Assembly (NCBI GenBank): GCA_030442035.1 | Contig: JAUJEA010000001.1 | Span: 1,147,559-1,211,558 of the forward strand | Origin: Splendidivirga corallicola | Lineage (GTDB): Bacteria > Bacteroidota > Bacteroidia > Cytophagales > Cyclobacteriaceae | DNA length: 64,000 bases | Direction: 5' to 3' | Shown here: piece after piece, positions 61,655 to 64,000 of the stretch | How positions within the stretch are numbered: position 1 is the first letter of the stretch | Layout: each line of letters begins with the position of its first letter | Translations under genes and position numbers: made by a program | The notes under the pieces: generated by a model | The model's input: the letters and a program-made list of their open reading frames with translations, nothing else | Databases searched by the model: none | Told to the model about the DNA's origin: nothing

Positions 61655-64000
61655 ATGATCCGTCACAACTTATTACTGGCACTGCGAAATTTCAGGCGTT
61701 TCAAAAGCTCATTCTTCATTAATCTCATTGGTTTGACCACCGGCCTTGCCTGTACCATGCTGATCTACCTGTGGGTAAATGATGAATTAAGCATAAACAA
61801 GTTCCATGCAAAAGAGGCACGTCTCTATCAGGCTATGGAACATCAGCAATATGCCGGTAAAATAATGACAGTTACTTCAACTCCCGGTCTTTTGGCAGAA
61901 GCGTTGGCCGAGGAGGTACCGGAAGTAGAATATGCAGCAACAACTACCTGGATAAATCCTTTTACACTGACTGTTGAGGATCGCAACATTAAGGCCGATG
62001 GTTATTCTGTAGGAAAGGACTACTTCAATATTTTTTCCTATGGTTTGGTTCAGGGTGATGCTGATCAGGTATTGGCTGATAAGAATTCAATTGTCATATC
62101 GGAAGATCTTGCTATAAAATTATTTAATACGACGGAGGACATTATTGGAAAATCGGTTGAATTCCAACATGAAAAGAGTTTCCTGGTGTCCGGTGTGTTT
62201 AAGGGTACACCAGTGAATTCCTCTTTCCGGTTTGATTTCGTACTGTCTTTTGAGCTGTATAAAGATGAAAACCAATGGGTAGAACATTGGGGCAATAATG
62301 GACCCCGAACCTATTTGACACTCCGGGAAGGAAGTGACATGGACCATGTTAATGAAAAAATTGCCGATTTTATTAAAGGTAAAAACGAAGAGTCTAATGT
62401 AACCCTTTTCTTAAGGCCTTATTCTGAAGGATATCTTTATGGTAAGTATGAAAATGGTGTACAGGCAGGTGGTAGAATTGAATATGTCAGACTCTTTTCA
62501 ATTGTGGCTATTTTTATTTTGATCATAGCCTGCATCAATTTCATGAATCTATCCACCGCCAAAGCTTCCAGAAGAGTGAAAGAAGTGGGTATCAAGAAAG
62601 CCGTTGGGGCCAAACAAAGTTCCCTGATCTTTCAATACATAGGTGAGTCCATGGTGATGACGTTCTTGTCCTTATTTATTGCTATTGCAATCGTTTGGCT
62701 GTTTCTACCCCAATTTAACGAAATTACAGACAAACAAATTTCTTTACAATTCAGTCCAAATCTCATTCTATTTTTCGTTGGAATCGCAGTGCTCACCGGG
62801 ATTGTTTCCGGTAGTTATCCTGCCCTTTATCTTTCGGGATTTACACCGGTTACAGTACTCAAAGGGGAAATCAGGACTTCGATTGGTGAGTTGTGGGCAA
62901 GAAGGGGTTTGGTCATATTCCAATTTACTTTATCTATTCTTCTAATTGTTTCTGTACTGGTCATATATAAGCAAATAGAGTTTGTTCAAACAAAAAACCT
63001 GGGTTATGATAAAGAAAATATTATTTATTTCGAAACAGAAGGCACGATCGAAAGTAACCTTGAAACTTTTCTCACCGAACTACGGAACATTTCCGGAGTA
63101 GTAAGTGCCTCAAGTATTGGGCATAATCTGATCGGTCAACAAAATAATACCAGTGGTTTGGATTGGGAAGGGAAGAATCCCGATGACAGGATCCTCTTCG
63201 AACATGTTCGGGTGAATCATGAAATGATTGAGACATTAAACATTGAAATCATTGAAGGAAGATCATTTTCACAAGATTTCAGTACAGATACAAGTAAAAT
63301 CATTTTTAATGAAGCGGCTATCAAAGTGATGGGATTAGAGGATCCGGTTGGTAAAACCATCCAACTGTGGGATGAGTACGATATGGAAATTGTAGGTGTG
63401 GCTAAAGATTTTCATTTTCAATCATTGCATGAAAAGGTCAGTCCACTATTTTTTAGACTTGCCCCTGACGGCACCTGGCATGTGATGGCACGTATCGAAG
63501 CAGGTAGAGAAAAAGAAACCATCGGAAAAATAGAGCATTTCTATAAGACCTTTAACCCCGGATTTGCATTTGATTATAAGTTTCTCGATCAGGAATTCCA
63601 GCTTCAGTATGCTTCTGAGCAGCGTGTATCTACGCTTTCTCAATATTTTGCAGGTATTGCCATTTTGATTTCCTGTCTGGGATTGTTTGGATTAGCAGCC
63701 TTTACTGCGGAAAGAAGACAGAAAGAAATTGGAATACGAAAAGTGCTTGGCTCCAGCAATCTCAACATCATTTATTTGCTTTCAAGTGATTTCACCAGGA
63801 TGGTCCTGATTTCTATTTTAATAGCCCTGCCATTAAGTTATTTTGCCATTCAAAAGTGGTTGGAACGGTTCGCATTCAGAATAGAGTTGGAAGTTTGGTT
63901 TTTTGTTGGTGCTGGTTCGATAGCGCTTTTAATTGCCTGGATGACGGTTGGTTCACAAGCCTTAAAAGCCGCTAATACCAATCCTTCTGAATGCCTGAGG
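61655..64000 (+). CDS. FtsX/MacB-type permease, cut by window end
   Basis: An open frame of 782 codons that runs off the right edge with no stop, so it is missing from stop-to-stop gene calls. It opens MIRHNLLLALRNFRRFKSSF followed by a membrane helix (FINLIGLTTGLACTMLIYLW). It shares with the permease at 43467 a MacB-like periplasmic domain, the FSIVAIFILIIACINFMNL helix, and the closing ERRQKEIGIRKVLGSSNLNI region. It ends NPSECLR, matching the other copy's NPANSLRNE, so only about two residues are outside the window. Transporter of unknown substrate without an adjacent ATPase on this side. Confidence 0.88.
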   Translation, partial: MIRHNLLLALRNFRRFKSSFFINLIGLTTGLACTMLIYLWVNDELSINKFHAKEARLYQAMEHQQYAGKIMTVTSTPGLLAEALAEEVPEVEYAATTTWINPFTLTVEDRNIKADGYSVGKDYFNIFSYGLVQGDADQVLADKNSIVISEDLAIKLFNTTEDIIGKSVEFQHEKSFLVSGVFKGTPVNSSFRFDFVLSFELYKDENQWVEHWGNNGPRTYLTLREGSDMDHVNEKIADFIKGKNEESNVTLFLRPYSEGYLYGKYENGVQAGGRIEYVRLFSIVAIFILIIACINFMNLSTAKASRRVKEVGIKKAVGAKQSSLIFQYIGESMVMTFLSLFIAIAIVWLFLPQFNEITDKQISLQFSPNLILFFVGIAVLTGIVSGSYPALYLSGFTPVTVLKGEIRTSIGELWARRGLVIFQFTLSILLIVSVLVIYKQIEFVQTKNLGYDKENIIYFETEGTIESNLETFLTELRNISGVVSASSIGHNLIGQQNNTSGLDWEGKNPDDRILFEHVRVNHEMIETLNIEIIEGRSFSQDFSTDTSKIIFNEAAIKVMGLEDPVGKTIQLWDEYDMEIVGVAKDFHFQSLHEKVSPLFFRLAPDGTWHVMARIEAGREKETIGKIEHFYKTFNPGFAFDYKFLDQEFQLQYASEQRVSTLSQYFAGIAILISCLGLFGLAAFTAERRQKEIGIRKVLGSSNLNIIYLLSSDFTRMVLISILIALPLSYFAIQKWLERFAFRIELEVWFFVGAGSIALLIAWMTVGSQALKAANTNPSECLR

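Overview
The window is AT-rich chromosomal DNA from a member of the Bacteroidota, most likely the Cytophagales. Support for this comes from promoters of the TTTG/TAnnTTTG type, the bacillithiol gene bshC, a LytS/LytTR regulator pair, a DUF2851 protein, ATPase-less FtsX/MacB-type permeases, and many SpI/SpII-exported proteins of families seen mainly in Bacteroidota. The order-level placement is inference from gene content. I see no rRNA, tRNA, CRISPR array, phage or insertion sequence.

Layout. 1-9.4 kb: housekeeping genes (3' end of rimO, bshC, 5-formyl-THF cyclo-ligase, a secreted EEP-family hydrolase, an exported alkaline-phosphatase-like enzyme, a lipid kinase, trmN6, rnhA, a class V aminotransferase overlapping aroQ). 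9.5-16.5 kb: cell cycle and pyrimidine genes (xerD, pyrD, ftsK, lolA-like, pyrF). 16.6-22.5 kb: a DUF2851 protein, membrane proteins including an HTTM-like pair, a NeuD-type acyltransferase and a nucleoside phosphorylase. 22.5-32.5 kb: an accessory stretch mostly on the minus strand. It holds a LytS-type histidine kinase and LytTR regulator bracketed by two paralogous exported triple-repeat proteins, then a TPR membrane protein and a TPR-AAA+ ATPase, then a secreted SGNH-fold protein that appears to have lost its catalytic residues.

32.9-36.9 kb: an ABC-F protein, an ECF sigma factor with a probable anti-sigma partner, and two tandem DUF6249-like membrane proteins. 37.2-42.4 kb: a sialic-acid cluster with a frameshifted BNR/sialidase lipoprotein, a sialidase fused to an SGNH esterase, and a NanH-type sialidase, probably acting together to de-acetylate and release sialic acid outside the cytoplasm. 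42.4-49.2 kb: a methyltransferase, an FtsX-type permease, a pentapeptide-repeat protein, a VOC protein, an internally deleted erythromycin-esterase-like remnant, a TfoX_N protein and a two-gene miniature ABC unit. 49.5-64 kb: icd, a large TPR-CHAT protein, an SRPBCC protein, a DUF1905/YdeI fusion, a 7TMR-DISM/SpoIIE phosphatase, a 1 kb non-coding stretch with a candidate small RNA and a nested palindromic repeat, two tiny tandem membrane proteins, two hypothetical proteins, and a second FtsX-type permease cut by the window end.

The most unusual items are the orphan promoter-terminator unit and the palindromic element near 58.4-58.9 kb, the paralogue-flanked LytSR locus with its hairpin over a TTG start, the TPR-AAA+/TPR-membrane pair, the sialidase-esterase cluster with its single-base frameshift, and two decayed or deactivated enzymes.
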